DNA from: Aegilops tauschii subsp. strangulata
Taxonomy: Eukaryota; Streptophyta; Magnoliopsida; Poales; Poaceae
Length of the DNA stretch: 64,000 nucleotides
Assembly (NCBI RefSeq): GCF_002575655.3
Contig: NC_053040.3
Location: 355,196,267-355,260,266, forward strand
Direction: 5' to 3'
This document shows, one piece after another, positions 34,266 through 46,800 of this stretch; within the stretch, counting starts at the first letter, position 1; every line of letters begins with the position of its first letter. The translations under genes and the position numbers were made by a program. The notes beneath the pieces were generated by a model. It had not been told where the DNA came from. It saw nothing but the letters and a program-made list of their open reading frames with translations, and searched no databases.

Positions 34266-36875
34266 TATTTCACCCACTCTGTCTCTCGGCTTCGCCTAAC
34301 CGACCTAGACATGGGTATGCCCATTTAGCTGCGACCTGCTCTACAAGAATTCTGGTTTTTTCTCAAAAAAAAGATAAATAAGAATTCCGGTTATACAAAC
34401 TTTGCTGAAGGTTTTGGTCCAGTTTCTGTTTTTTCCTTTTTCTTTCTTTTTTAAATGTCCAGATTTTTGAAAATATGGAAAACTAAAAAACCTTTGTAAT
34501 TAAAAAATTCTTGTTTTAGAATATACTACTACTTGTAAAGATATTCGCATTTTACAAAAAAATATTTTTCATAAAATGTACTATTTTTGGGAAAATGATT
34601 GATTTTTGAAAAAACAAACCATGTTTTTTATAAAATGTTCGGAAAATTAAAATTGTTTCCATCTTTAAAAAATGTTTCGGATATAAATGTTTGCATGTTT
34701 TTAAATATTGTTTGCTATAGTGTTCGGTTTGCTACCGTTAGTTGGCTCACTAGTAGATCTGCTTTTTACAGTGAGCTAGCTCGCTATAATGGGTCGACCC
34801 AATCAAGAGCGCACATGTGCGAAGCACCTACTGTTTGACGCAACTCTCATTGTACAGTAGGTCCTAGAGACTTTAAATGTTATTTAAATAAATGTATTAA
34901 ACAGAATAATATAGAATACTCAGAATGGCAAAACCAAAAACAAAATGAACTAAAGAAAGTTTAAAAACAGAAATAAATAAATTAATAAACAAAAAGAAAG
35001 AGAAAAAACATAGGAAAAATAAACTGGAAATGTATAAAACAAAAAACCAAGCCAAACTGGGATTACCACCAAAAGCCACACGAAATAAACTGACACAAAA
35101 AAATACTCTAAAAAACCTACCCAGCCGGCACTTCCTACTCGGCCGCCTATTACGTGGCCTTTGTGGGATATCTATTGCCCGACAATATCACCTTGCTGCG
35201 GCCTGATCAGTTTTGTAGACATTGTCGATGAGGATTTGGGTTGGCCCAGTTATCCTTGTTCGGTCCAACCATTGTTCAGTTATTATCGTTAGCTCAGAGT
35301 CTCAAACATACTCAGACCTTGACTAAGGTGCCTATCATCGCCTTAAAAAATGTCTATTGTCTACTGTACAGTTTCCCTATTTATAAAAGATAATAAATTA
35401 TTATCAAGATGATACCAGTTACGTCCTCTGGCAAAATATCAAAAACTAGTTGAGACAATGAACATGCACACATCCAAAATATATAAAGAATAAAAAGTAA
35501 AATTGGACACAGAGCAAAACAATTGACAACACATGAACCACGTGCAAGGTTCTTCGAAAGCAATGCCTCCAGGATGGAAACGACTTCCAAGCACTGTCGT
35601 CGTCGGATCCATCATGGGTTTCCACTTCGGAGAGCATGTCTAAGAAATCTCCAATACAATGGCTTCAACAAGGACACGAAGCGCAAACACCACAACTGTT
35701 TGATGCAACTAATGAAGTTCATATCTTGGGTTTTCACACCAGAGCTCGAGATCCTCTGCTCAGAGAGCACCACCAAACCGAAAGTTCTCGTGTGTTGCCG
35801 CCGCCACTTGCTGAAGAAGATTATGAGGTATTTGAGGGGCACAACCATACACAATTATCACGAGAAACTGAAATACAAATCGTTCCATGCGTGCATGGCA
35901 GGAGAGATGCTCGCGTGCATAACCTTTACATTGAACATCACCATGCAACCAAAGCCATGGCCGTGAACACAAATGTCCTACCACACTGACAATTGAACGC
36001 CGTCATGAGAGTTTCAACAGTGCACGCACGTGCTCTCGAGCCATCGTGGTAAAGGCCAACTTACGTGTGAACATCACATGTTTTAGTTTAGGGTGTCCGT
36101 CTCTAACCGTATGTTCCATCACCAGTGGAGGCAGAAATCAAAGATGAAAGGGACCAAATGAGTTGACAAATACTATGTAACAAAGGCCAAATCATTCTAA
36201 TACATGTTTTCATCTTAAATACGAGAGATTACAAGCCTAAAACAAGCACATATATACACAAGTATAGGGTAGGGGAGCCATGTCAGGCCGCACGTGGACA
36301 TGTGGCACCCACGCACCCACTTAAAAGCCCATGTAATTGGCACTCGTAGACACCCGTGGGTGGAACCACGAGAGATGTGGATTATGTGGGTTTATCCCGC
36401 GATGTCCACATCAAACCCGCGTATCTACCTAGTGTTATGCCAACGCATAACTTTGACATGGCCAGCCTTGCGCTGCCGTACACCTCGTCCCTGGCCTCGC
36501 TAGGTAGATGAAAGTGCCATGGCGGCCCATGACCTCTGCCGAGATCATGGGACAACATATGCGCGTCACGGAGCACGGCGACGCCCGCCTACGCAAGACA
36601 CTCATGCGCACCCTCATCGGACATGTGCGTATGTTTATGGCTTTATGCACACCATTGACACGCAAATACATTGTGTTCGTTTGATATGATGATTTGTTCT
36701 GAATGGATGGACTTGATGGAAATGCACGTGGGCAGAAGAGGATATATGATCATCCTTCCACTGGAGCTGCTATGGCAGCTCAAGCTGCCAGAATTCGCCG
36801 ACAACGCCGAGCACCACCAGCGGCAACGCCTGCATGTAAAGCTTCTCAAGACGGGCCTCATCCTCCACACCTCTG
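34266..36875. other. Unassigned stretch without a supported gene
   Basis: The sequence is AT-rich to about 35110 (poly-A-like runs near 34890-35100) and of mixed composition after that. Open frames of 60-150 codons occur on both strands between 35446 and 36890, but they overlap, lack recognisable domains and show no consistent frame. The Copia LTR at 36876 interrupts a short frame near 36703-36885. Old gene or transposon debris is possible. Confidence 0.5.
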
Positions 36876-37098
36876 TGTTAGATAGATTACATAGGAGATA
36901 TGATGTTTGTTTAAATATCTATCTCTTCTTCTGTTTTCTCTGTTTAGCCTTCCTCTTGATGTAATCTCTCTTTGTCTCTCTCATTCAACTCCTAGAGTAC
37001 CCTAGCGATCTCCACAACTTGTTAGCCACGACAAACTTCCAGATATATACATCACGGCCCGCGACCAAAGGGTTCTACACTTCCTCCAATCTTTACAT
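36876..37098 (+). repeat. Short Copia LTR (223 bp)
   Basis: The segment starts tgttagatagatt, ends ccaatctttaca and is directly followed by a tRNA-Met primer site and Copia gag. These three features together define a 5' LTR, although no 3' copy lies in the window. Confidence 0.75.
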
Positions 37099-37114
37099 GG
37101 TCATCAGAGCCTAT
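37099..37114 (+). other. Primer-binding site of the short-LTR Copia
   Basis: The text tggtcatcagagccta is the initiator-tRNA-Met complement (tggtatcagagcc) with one inserted base. It abuts the LTR end. Confidence 0.75.
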
Positions 37115-37177
37115 CCTCAACGCATCTAGCAAACTTAGGAGAAAGCCATTAGCCCAAGAGGAAAACCAATCTAGCCT

Positions 37178-37962
37178 TTGCAGATCAAAGACATGTTAGG
37201 CACTGCCGCTTGCACCGCTGCCTTTACCATCTCCACCCTCACCACATCCACCATGAGCTCCCTAACTACCCTATTCGTCGGTTCCACCTATGCATCATCT
37301 TCCACCTCTAGCAGCGCTGCTAGCTCCCTCGGGCCACCTTCGTTAGAGAAGCTGACGAGGATAATCTTCCTTCTTTGGAAGGCCATCGTGCTACCCCAGA
37401 TCAAGGGGGCATAGATGGAACACTACCTTGACACTGCAAATACGGCGCCCCTGCCACCATCACCATGACCAAGGATGGGAAGGAAGAGCAGATCCTCAAC
37501 TTCGCCGGGACGACTTGGTACGCCCAACAGCAGCAGGCACAAGGTTACATTATGGGATCTCTATCATGTGAGGTTCCTGCGGAGTTCGTAACTCTCCAGA
37601 CGTCGATGAGCTGTGGAGTACCATCCACGCCTTCTTCATTGCGCAAACACAAATGCAGCTTGTCAACACCTGTATCGCACTTGCAAATCTCTAGAAGGGT
37701 TACTTGGGGATGCCCAAGTACCTCGTTAAGATCAAGGCTTGACAGATGAGATCGCCTGCACAGTATCTCCTCTCTCTGATGGGAAAATTGTCTCCTTCGT
37801 GCTAAAGGGCCTGGACCTCGAGTACAACTCGGTGGTCTTGGTTCTCTCTGCCCTCGTCGAGCCAATCACCGTCACCGAGCTATACAACCAGCTACTCAGT
37901 TTTGAAGCTCGCATTAACCTCCTGCAGGGGATGAACATGCGGCAACCTTCGGTGAACACTAT
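37178..37962 (+). pseudogene. Copia gag, first part, decayed
   Basis: Recognisable gag segments appear in order: LEKLTRIIFLLWKAIVLPQI, a TAG at 37412, MEHYLDTANTAP, YIMGSLSCEVPAEF, IHAFFIAQTQ in a shifted frame, and DEIACTVSPLSDGKIVSFVL through ITVTELYNQLLSFEARINLL. This is the UBN2-type Copia gag. At least three frame changes and stops are present. The frame resumes beyond the solo LTR at 53586, which proves that the LTR sits in this gag. Confidence 0.8.
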
Positions 37963-38413
37963 TGCTACTTGTGAGCTGCGTTGGGTTTTGCCCGAAGAGG
38001 AGAGGAGATGCAGTACGGTAGAGATAAAGTATGTCCCTCGGTTAAGAACTAAGGTTATCTGTCCAGTGGGAGAATCCCACAAAGTCTCGTGAACAACACC
38101 TTCACACATAAAACCAAATACTTGCACCCAACACAAACAAGAGGGTTGTCAATCCCTTTGACGGTTACTTGCCAGGATTAAATCTTGTAGTGGTAGATAG
38201 ATAAATTGAAAAGATAAAATAAAAAGAAATATAACATTGTAGCAAGGTATTTTTGGGTTTTTATATATGATAAAAGTGGACCCCGGGGCCATAGTTTTCA
38301 CTAGAGACTTCTCTCTCGAGCACATAGCATACGGTGGGTGAACAAATTGTTGTTGGGCAATTGATAGAAAAGCGCATAGTTATGACGATATTCAAGGCAA
38401 TGATCATGTATAT
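37963..38413 (-). repeat. Gypsy solo LTR, left part
   Basis: This minus-strand LTR starts (as 3' end) tgctacttgtgagctgcg and is cut at 38413 by Gypsy3. It continues at 52493. Together the parts make about 1544 bp. A 5-bp flank actat (37958-37962) matches gctat (53586-53590) with one change, and no internal element sequence is attached, so this is a solo LTR. Confidence 0.8.
38409..38413. repeat. Target-site duplication of Gypsy3, left copy
   Basis: The word tatat precedes the LTR and is repeated at 52488-52492. The related LTR at 57068-58067 shows the uninterrupted site (gatcatatatataggtatc near 57502). Confidence 0.95.
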
Positions 38414-39710
38414 TGTGACACCCAAGTTTTTATTTGGCTTTTTCAAAAAGATTTTTATTTGACTTGAGGGAGTGATTTAAAAATTTTCTTCAAGAGAACT
38501 CTCACTCTCAAATATTTTTCTTTATGGCAAAAATTTTATTTGGATTCACCCAAGATCTACCTTTGACCTTGGGGGTTCTTGCTTTTCATTTGGGCTCAAG
38601 ACAAAATGTTTTTCATTTGAGAAAATAACCTTTGATATATTTTTGAGAATTTGCACTATGACTTTTGGGAAGTACTTTGCCACTTTCAACTATTCCTTCT
38701 TGCCATGACATAAGTGCAAATCCTCTCTCCTAACCCTACCCTCACCTCTGGATCATGTTTTGCATCAAATCCAGCAAGTTGAACCTCCCCATGTATTTAT
38801 TTCCATTCAAATTCTATTCAAATAAATTTCTGTCTTCTCTTATAGCACTTGGAGATTTACAAAGGAACTCCATTTTCTGTTTGGACTTTTACCACCAAAC
38901 TTCTTTCCCCTCCTAGTCCTTTGAACCCTCAACCTAGAACCATGAAGATCCACTGATCTCCAGTTCAAAAATTTCAAACTACATCAGCTGCAAGTTTGGA
39001 CCAGATTTGCCAAATTTGGTGAAATTCATTCAAAACTTTCTCCAAAAATTCCAAGTAAATTCATGCAGCCCCTGGGTGCTTTGAGTGATCATCTCACCAA
39101 GTTACAGCTCCAAATTTTTTTTATCTCTTTACCAAACCTACTGTCGGACACCTGCATTGCTTGGTCATGTCAAGTTTCAGTAAGTTCAGACAACACTGCA
39201 GTGCTCACTGTCGTTTTCTTCAGAGACGGGCGTCGATCTCGCCAGTGCCATTGCGTCGCCTTGCTCCTCGTCCTCGCCCTCTCGTCCCTGCACCGCACGA
39301 GTGCCTGGCATCTTGCGGGCGTCAGCGACGAGCAGCAGAAGGTGCGCCGCCCTGTGACCGACGCCGGCGGCGGCTTTGCGGGCGCCAGTGGGAGACACGG
39401 CGCCGCCAACTCCACCCAGCACCGCCCAAACCACCGGAGCCCGCCGCGTGGCCGTCCACTCCCCCGAATGCGCTGCCGCTCTCGTCGTGAACCCCAGGGC
39501 GCGGAGCGCGCTCTCTGCCGCCGTTGAGCCCGTGCGGTCACCTCACCGTGGACAGACGCCATTACGCCAGGGCCAGCCCCGTTTAGCTGCAAAACGAGTC
39601 CGGTAACATCCACTGATGCTGCTCGACCGCTCAAACCCCCTGCCAACCCACTGCTCCATCGTAATCGCTCGCCGGAGATTCTCCGTTCACGGCCACCCCG
39701 TCGATCTGCC

Positions 39711-39720
39711 TATAAATAGG
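39711..39720 (+). promoter_or_regulatory. TATA box in the Gypsy3 5' LTR
   Basis: The text tataaatagg follows a GC-rich stretch and is followed by a probable leader rich in pyrimidines. The second LTR has the same box at 49623-49632. It probably sets the start of the genomic transcript, about 1.3 kb into the LTR. Confidence 0.65.
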
Positions 39721-40680
39721 GGTCCCGAGCTTCAACTCGAGCACCCACCAGCCCTACACTTCCCCTAGAGCACGCCCAGCCACTGGAAGAGCCCCGAGGA
39801 GGTCTCCTTCCTCGACTCCGGCCACCGCGATCCGCCACGGGATCCCGCCCGATTCGCCCCCGTGTGTGCTCCGCAGCCCCCATTCTCTTGCCAGTAGCTT
39901 CTCCTTGCATCACCCGTTCTGACCCGCGCCTCAATTCGTACTTTGCAGCCCTCCACCGGAGTTCCCCAACCTCACCCGAACCGCCGTCCGCCGGAGATAG
40001 TGTCGCCGTCGACGTGGTGCTCCCCGTTGGACGAGTCCACCACCCACCGACGCGGAAGAAGACACTGAAGCTCTTGGTACCCTCCGTTTCTCCTAATTCG
40101 CCGTGGTTCGACGCCGGCGTCCACCGCCGTCTTCGGGCGCCGGCGAACTTTCAAACCTGACATGCGGGCCCCGCGTGTCAGCCTCTGTTTTATTTCCCCG
40201 AACCGTTTTTTGTTGGCGCCTTCGGGCAAAATACGTTTTCCCTTTTGCGCTTGCGCATTCCCAGCCGAAGCGTTTTCTGTTTTCTCAGTTAAAACCCTGG
40301 AACTTTTCTGTTTCATTACAGATAAGTCCCTGGACAGAAACCTTTATAACTTTTTAATAAAAAGGTATTTTTGAGTGATTCTTTTTCTGTCACTCTCCAA
40401 ATTTTGTCTAGTTTTTTATGGGATTTATTTGAAAAATATTTGGCAAAGTTTCTGTGCATGTGTTGATTTTCACGTTAGTACCCCGTTTCGTGATTGCCGT
40501 AGGTTCCGGGAGAGGGGACGGAGCCGCGAACTTCGCCGAGCTAGACTCCGACTTCTCCGAACCAGGCAAGCATGTTTGAACATTTGATATGGCAGATGTT
40601 TTGTATGTTCACGTGAAAGTTTGTGTGTGGCATATGAGTGTCGGTAAATACCCCGTTGCTTGTAAGGCAACGACCCGGTT

Positions 40681-40981
40681 GTTCCGAAGTTGCGATGACC
40701 TCTGATGAGAGGTGGCCTAATCATGTGGTGACATGAAGGGCAGCAAGGTGGTACTGTTGTAGCATGCCAGCCTTGCGTCATCCGACTTTCTTCGACGTTA
40801 ACATGGTTGGAGCCACGTTATCGATCTTTTCCCGCATGTTCCAAAGTTGCGATGACCTCTGATGAGAGGTGGCCTAATCATGTGGTGACATGAAGGGCAG
40901 CAAGGTGGTACTGTTGTCGCATGCCAACCTTGTGTCATCCGACTTTTCCGACGTTAACATGGTTGGAGCCGTGTTATCGTC
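40681..40981 (+). repeat. 157-bp tandem duplication in the Gypsy3 LTR
   Basis: Two units start gttccgaagttgcgatg (40681) and gttccaaagttgcgatg (40838) and stay similar for about 144 bp. The other LTR has both units at about 50594-50894, so the duplication predates this insertion. Confidence 0.85.
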
Positions 40982-41590
40982 CCTTCCCCTTTCCGTGCTA
41001 CCACATGTCTCATTGCCAGGATACGGTTTAGTAAGTTGGTAACCTCTTTCCGTGTACACACCAAACAGAGAGGCCGGGATGATGGTACCTTGGCCCAGGA
41101 TTAAAGCCAGTCATTCGGTCAGGGGGCATGGGTGTTTCCGGTTGGGACCGAGAGGGGGGCACCCCCTTATAGCGCGCGTATAGAAATTTGATCCCATGCT
41201 ACGCGAGGTTGTAGCCTCCCCGACTCAGGGTTTTTCCTGAATGTTGCCGAGGGTGATCCCTGGCTTCGGATGGTTAAATTGGGTGTGTACTGGTTAGACG
41301 TGTTCCTTCCAGAACACCGTAGACGGAACTAGTCCCCGTGACTACTGAAATCCGTTGGCTGTGGTTAAGTACAAACTCTGCAGAGTCAAGTCTTTCCAAA
41401 TCATCGTATCCATGATCAGTGATGTAGACTTTATATCCAAATCTATCCGTGTGAAAATCTTGCCCCCGGTGGACAAGCTCAAGTGGTAAATTCAATTTCA
41501 TTGTTATTCCTGTGGATGGACTAACTTTATTTCGTGTCTCATGCTTGTGATAATTTATGTCTCCGAGCTATTGTATTAATGAGTTGTGAT

Positions 41591-41994
41591 ATAAGCCCTT
41601 TATGTGACGTCGCGCAGACGTCCAACTGTGGCGTGTACTCGTTTCTCACTTTCGATATAAGCCCTTTATGTGATGTCGCTCAGACGTCGGACTGCGGCAT
41701 GTACTGTCTTTACTTTCTGTTATAAGCCCTTTATGTGGTGTCGCCCCGACGCCCGACTGTGGCATTATTATTCCGCATTTTCCTCTCGAGGAGTCTTTCA
41801 GACACTCGTTTGGCACCAGCATTATTATTCCGCATTTTCCTCTCGAGGAGTCTTTCAGACACTCGTTTGGCACCAGTATTATTATTCCGCATTTTCCGCT
41901 CGAGGAGTCTTTCAGACACTCGTTTGGCACCCGCATTACTATTCTGCAGTTTCCGCTCGAGGCGTCATTCAGACCCTCGCTTGGCACCCAGTAT
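41591..41994 (+). repeat. Two adjacent tandem arrays in the Gypsy3 LTR
   Basis: Array A has three units of about 65 bp starting ataagccctttatgtg at 41591, 41657 and 41722. Array B has four units of 57 bp starting attattattccgcat at 41764, 41821, 41878 and 41935. Because 57 is a multiple of 3, array B reads as an open repeated frame on both strands. That is an artefact of the period, not a protein. The same arrays lie at about 51504-51907 in the other LTR. Confidence 0.9.
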
Positions 41995-42579
41995 TTATTA
42001 TCTCTATGTCTGATCGCACTGGTTAACTTATTCATGTGCTTCATGTTTGCATTGGTTATACCTTATGTCCGAACTGTCTTGCGAGTACTTTCATAGTACT
42101 CACCTGGCTTGTTGATTTGGCCAGATGTTGACAAAGGCGATCTCTTGGATGAAGAGTTTGATAGCGCGTCTGACGCCTAGAGGAGTCCCAGTCAGTCCTG
42201 CGCGATCCCGGATATTGGTCACTTGTATCGTTTACGCTTCCGCCACCCGAAATAAGTATTCTCGAGCCTCACTCCGACGCTCGAAGAGTTGTAGTACCCT
42301 GGAATCATGTCACTCGCTTCGCGATGATATTTCCACCACCGTTATTATCGTGAGTTAGAAGTTTGCCACCCTATCCGCCGTATTGTTTTATTGGCGTACA
42401 TGTAATAAATTGTTGGGCAGTCTCTGCTCAACTTTGTATTATATTTAGTACTCCTGGTATTTTTTTTCTTCTGTGACCAATGTATTGTCTATCAGTGAGA
42501 AGGAATTCTTCCTCGCTGGTCCGTAACAGGGATTGGTTTCTCAATAATTATTTTATTGAAAAACCGGTCATGACAAGCT

Positions 42580-42595
42580 TGGTATCAGAGCCAGG
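42580..42595 (+). other. Gypsy3 primer-binding site
   Basis: The text tggtatcagagccagg is a perfect initiator-tRNA-Met complement, four bases after the LTR end. Retention of a perfect site fits a young element. Confidence 0.9.
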
Positions 42596-42742
42596 CTGAC
42601 TGTAGGAAGCCACTAGGTGCGATCGCTAATCGGTTATTAGCGTCTTTAGTGCTTCTTCAGCATTTTGCAATTGTAGCTATTTTCTGTTGGTCATCATAAA
42701 ATTTATGACATGACTACTCAGAATTTTTGCCTACTTTTGTAG

Positions 42743-43546
42743 ATGGCTGGCAGCGGCTGTGAGAATCGAGTGTTCACCAACGTGCCCGAGGGGTTTGTCA
42801 AGCTCCTCGTCTCCATCACCAAGCTCGCGATCGGGCCAGCAGCTCGCCCGGAGTTCACCCTCTATCAGCACAAGCTCAGTGACGACGTGTCTATGCACCA
42901 GGCTGTGGTGCAATTCAAGGGAGGACGATCTGCTGCTCGCCATTTCCGTTTTACGGGAAGGGCCATGCCTACGGAGAGGCATGCCATGCAGATGGCTGCC
43001 CGTGAGGCGATAGCTCGCCTTCGGGACATCCTTCTTACGATGAAGACTCGTCGCTACCGCTACCTCCCATGCCATGTGCCTTACACCAGCCACTATGTGT
43101 TCGCCTGCCATCGGGGAGAGCGAGATGAAGCCATCGAGATGGTTGTGGAGTATCTCAAGGCTCTGGAGGAGTCTTTCGACAACCTCGTAGATGATCTTGT
43201 GGCTGCCCGCATGGACTTAGTCCGGGGCGGTCCTGCCAGCAGGAAGGAGCTTCTCCACACGGCGCCGCCTCTGACATTAGTCTCGTCTTCAGCCTCGTAT
43301 GCACCGGCCGTTTTGGCCACTGCTCGCTGACTGCCTACCACTGAGGAGTTCGACCGAGTCATCGCTCCTACTCCAGTCAGAGCCGCACCGCCTGCCGCAC
43401 GCGCTCTACCGCCAGTCGCCCCCGCACCATCACCGCAGCACAGCATCGCACGCCAGGAGCCAGCTAGAGAGGAGGAGGTTGATTCTCCTGGACCGCTGAG
43501 CCTTGCCCTCGGCAAGGGGAAGGAGATCTTCACCATCTCCGACTGA
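42743..43546 (+). pseudogene. Extra ORF upstream of gag in Gypsy3, dsRNA-binding-like, one stop
   Basis: A frame of 267 codons lies between the primer site and gag. It starts MAGSGCENRVF and has a TGA at codon 196 (43328-43330), probably from CGA. Residues 36-97 follow the double-stranded-RNA-binding pattern: PEFTLYQHKL, then HQAVVQFKG, RHFRFTGRAM and HAMQMAAREAIARLRD as the final helix. The usual basic KKxAK stretch of that helix is absent (it reads TERHAMQMAA), so RNA binding is doubtful. Residues 100-185 are helical and acidic (DEAIEMVVEYLKALEE). The tail is Pro/Ala-rich and ends LGKGKEIFTISD. It shares the reading phase of gag-pol but is separated from it by stops. No standard Gypsy domain explains it. 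The function is unknown. Confidence 0.6.
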
Positions 43547-43870
43547 GAGCACCGAGTAGCCGCGTGTTATGCCTGCTTGTATGATGTGTTGTTCTTATCT
43601 GTACGCTAGTTTGTATTGGTGTGTTTGCTGCCTTCCGGAGTAGTACGCTAGCTTTTAATAACATGTCAGGATTGTGTACGCACAACCTGAGTGCTGTATC
43701 TTGTACTTGCTTTCGCATGTAAGATTTGTGTTAAACACTTCTTCTCCGTGAAAAATCATTTGTGTTTCTTGAAAACCTTGAAGCCTTTTTGATTATCGCC
43801 TTTGCAAGGGTTTTCCTGCGCTACACAATTTTTCTCATGGGTTTTGCAAATGATACCCCAGACTGGAAAA
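43547..43870 (+). other. Spacer between the extra ORF and gag
   Basis: This T-rich stretch has no gene. It contains an open run in phase with gag from 43802, but the [12 protein letters not shown] methionine at 43871 looks like the true gag start, since the upstream residues are unlike gag. Confidence 0.6.
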
Positions 43871-46800
43871 ATGTCTCGCCCTTGGACTCGCTCTATGCCC
43901 AATCAGCCAGAAGAGGTTTACGGAACACAGACCAGCAACAATTTCACTCAAGGTCAGTCCAGCCAACAGGATAGCGAAGCGGCGCTATCTCAAGTGTGCC
44001 GTCTCTTCGAGCAAAGCCAGCAACAGCACCAGGAGATGATGAACCATGTCATCAATATGGGAAACCACCGTGAACCCTATCAACCACATTCCACGTTATC
44101 TGAGTTACAGAAGACTCGCCCCTCAACTTTTGCTCACACCGACAGGCCACTGGAAGCCGATGATTGGCTTCGCGAGATTGAAAGGAAACTGATTATCGCT
44201 CAATGCTCAGATCATGAGAAGGTGCTTTACGCACCACACTACCTTACTGGAGCAGCCGCAGCATGGTGGGAAAACTTCCTACACATGCACCCCAGGGAAC
44301 ACAACATCACCTGGGAAGAATTCAAGGAAGGCTTCCGTGGGGCACACATTCCCAGGAGCATCCTAAAGATCAAGAAGAGAGAGTTTGATGACCTGAAGCA
44401 AAGAGGCATGACCGTCACAGAATACAACGGCCAGTTTACCCAACTGTCTCGTTATGCCTACGACGAGCACATGACAGAAAACAAGAAGATGGAAAAATTC
44501 CTGGACGGCCTGGCACCAGCATTAAGATGCCAACTGATTGTACACACCTTTCCGGATTTTAAGACACTGGTGGACAAGGCCATCACCCTGGAGAATGAGC
44601 GCCGTAGTCTGGAAGATATCCGCAAGCGGAAGAGGGACAAGACGACTCTTGCCCGCAGCAACCGAGGCAAGACTGAGGTCCCAAGGACAGACACGAGGAG
44701 ATCCACGACTACTGAGCCAAGACCCGTCGGACAATTTCATGCCAGAGACAAGGAGTTCACATACCGTCCAGGGGTCACCTGCTATGCTTGTGGACAGCAA
44801 GGGCATTATGCTAAACAGTGCCCGAAGCCAAGAGACTCGGCACCCAAGCCGAACAATGGTGGAAACAATCCCGCCCCCAAGCGCAACAACTTCAATCCCA
44901 ACAACAACCACAGGAAGGGTCACTTGAACCATGTGACCAGGGAAGAAGCGCAGAATGCCCCAGACATCGTGCTCGGTACGTTCCCTGTCAACACAGTACC
45001 TGCCACGGTTTTGTTTGATTCTGGAGCTTCCCATTCGTTTGTTTCGAAGAGTTTTGTTTCACAACACGGTTTTCCGATACTCCCCTTGGAAAAAGCTATG
45101 ATCATCAAGTCCCCCGGAAATAAGCAAATTGCTCAGGGTTACTGCCAAGGAGTGGTCATTGAGTTCGAAGGACTACCATTCCACGCGAATCTCATCGTGT
45201 TGGAAAGTAAAGGACTGGATGTCATTTTAGGAATGGACTGGTTAAACACCAACAAAGGATTCATCGACTGTTTCAATCGGACAGTGATTCTCACTCACCA
45301 TCACGGCAAAACAATAAGAGTTTCCGCTCAAGAAAGGCCACGATCACAGAAACCAAAACTGAACAAGATGGACATCGCAGAATTAAGAAAAGTGCCAGTG
45401 GTATGCGAGTTCCCTGATGTGTTTCCAGAAGAACTACCAGGTATGCCACCAGACCGAGAGATCGAATTCAGCATTGAATTAGCACCTGGCACCGCTCCCA
45501 TTTATAAGAAGCCGTATAGAATGGCACCCTCAGAATTGGTGGAGTTGAAGAAGCAGATAAAGGAATTACTGGACAAGGGATTTATACGAGCCAGCTCCTC
45601 ACCATGGGGTTCGCCCGTATTGTTCGCCAAGAAGAAGGATGGGACACTGAGACTATGCATAGACCATCGAGCCCTCAATATGGTCACCATCAAAAACAAA
45701 TACCTGATGCCACGGATAAATGATTTGTTTGACCAGCTCGCACAAGCTAAAGTATTTTCAAAGATTGATTTGAGATCAGGATACCATCAACTGAAGGTAC
45801 GAACAGAGGATATCCCCAAGACAGCATTCACTTCCAGATATGGGTTATACGAGTTTACAGTGATGCCGTTTGGACTAACAAACGCCCCCACATATTTCGT
45901 TCACCTCATGAACAAAGTATTCATGAAATTCATGGACAAATTTGTGGTGGTATTCATTGACGACATTCTGGTCTACTCAAGGACACCAGAAGAACATGCT
46001 GAGCACCTCAGAATTGTTTTGGGAGAATTGAGGAAACATCAGTTGTACGCCAAGTTTAGCAAATGCGAATTTTGGCTAAGACAAGTTGGTTTCTTAGGCC
46101 ATATACTGAACCAAGAAGGCGTAGCCGTAGACCCAGAAAAAGTCAAGGCCATACTAGACTGGAAGCCACCCGCGAACGTCACAGATGTGCGGAGTTTCCT
46201 AGGAATGGCCGGATATTAAAGGAGATTTATTGAAGGATTCTCCACTGTGGCAAAACCTATAACACAGTTACTCAAGAAGGACAAGAAATTCGTATGGACG
46301 GAAGCATGTGAGCAGAGCTTCCAAGAACTCAAGAAAAAGCTGACAACCGCACCAGTCTTAACTGTGCCAGACATACACAAGAGCTTTGAGGTGTATTGTG
46401 ACGCATCCCGAAAAGGTCTCGGATGTGTGCTAATGCAGGATGGCAAAGTTGTCGCATATGCCTCCAGACAGCTGCGGAAACATGAGGAAAATTACCCAAC
46501 ACATGACTTGGAACTAGCAGCAGTTATACATGCACTCAAGGAGTGGAGGCACTTTCTGTTGGGAAATCGCTGTGAAATATATACGGACCATAAGAGCCTC
46601 AAATATATTTTCACACAGCCAGAGCTGAATTTACGCCAACGACGCTAGTTGGAACTGGTCAAGGACTATGACGTCGGTATTCACTACCACCCAGGAAAAG
46701 CAAATGTAGTGGCCGATGCCCTTAGCCGAAACCCCAGCCCGGACAGTGACGGTCAGCAAAACTTGAGGCCTGAGTTTCAGCGAGAGTGCACTCGGCTCAA

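Larger units (their letters stand above)
38414..42575 (+). repeat. Gypsy3 5' LTR (4162 bp)
   Basis: It starts tgtgacacccaag and ends ggtcatgaca. It holds a TATA box at 39711, a 157-bp duplication at 40681-40981 and two tandem arrays at 41591-41994. Open frames inside it are also open in other frames and lack domains, so they are not called as genes. Confidence 0.95.

Noticed and set aside
35523..35989. Overlapping frames of 74-147 codons on both strands
   Set aside because: No domain, no consistent frame and no splice pattern that would give a sensible protein.
39063..39646. Several long overlapping frames in the Gypsy3 LTR
   Set aside because: High GC content leaves both strands open. No domain is visible, and the same frames appear in the 3' LTR.
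41646..42044. Repeated-peptide frames on both strands, which look like a repeat protein or CRISPR-like array
   Set aside because: The 57-bp unit is a multiple of three, so all copies read alike in any open frame. Units are adjacent with no unique spacers, lie within an LTR and occur identically in the other LTR.
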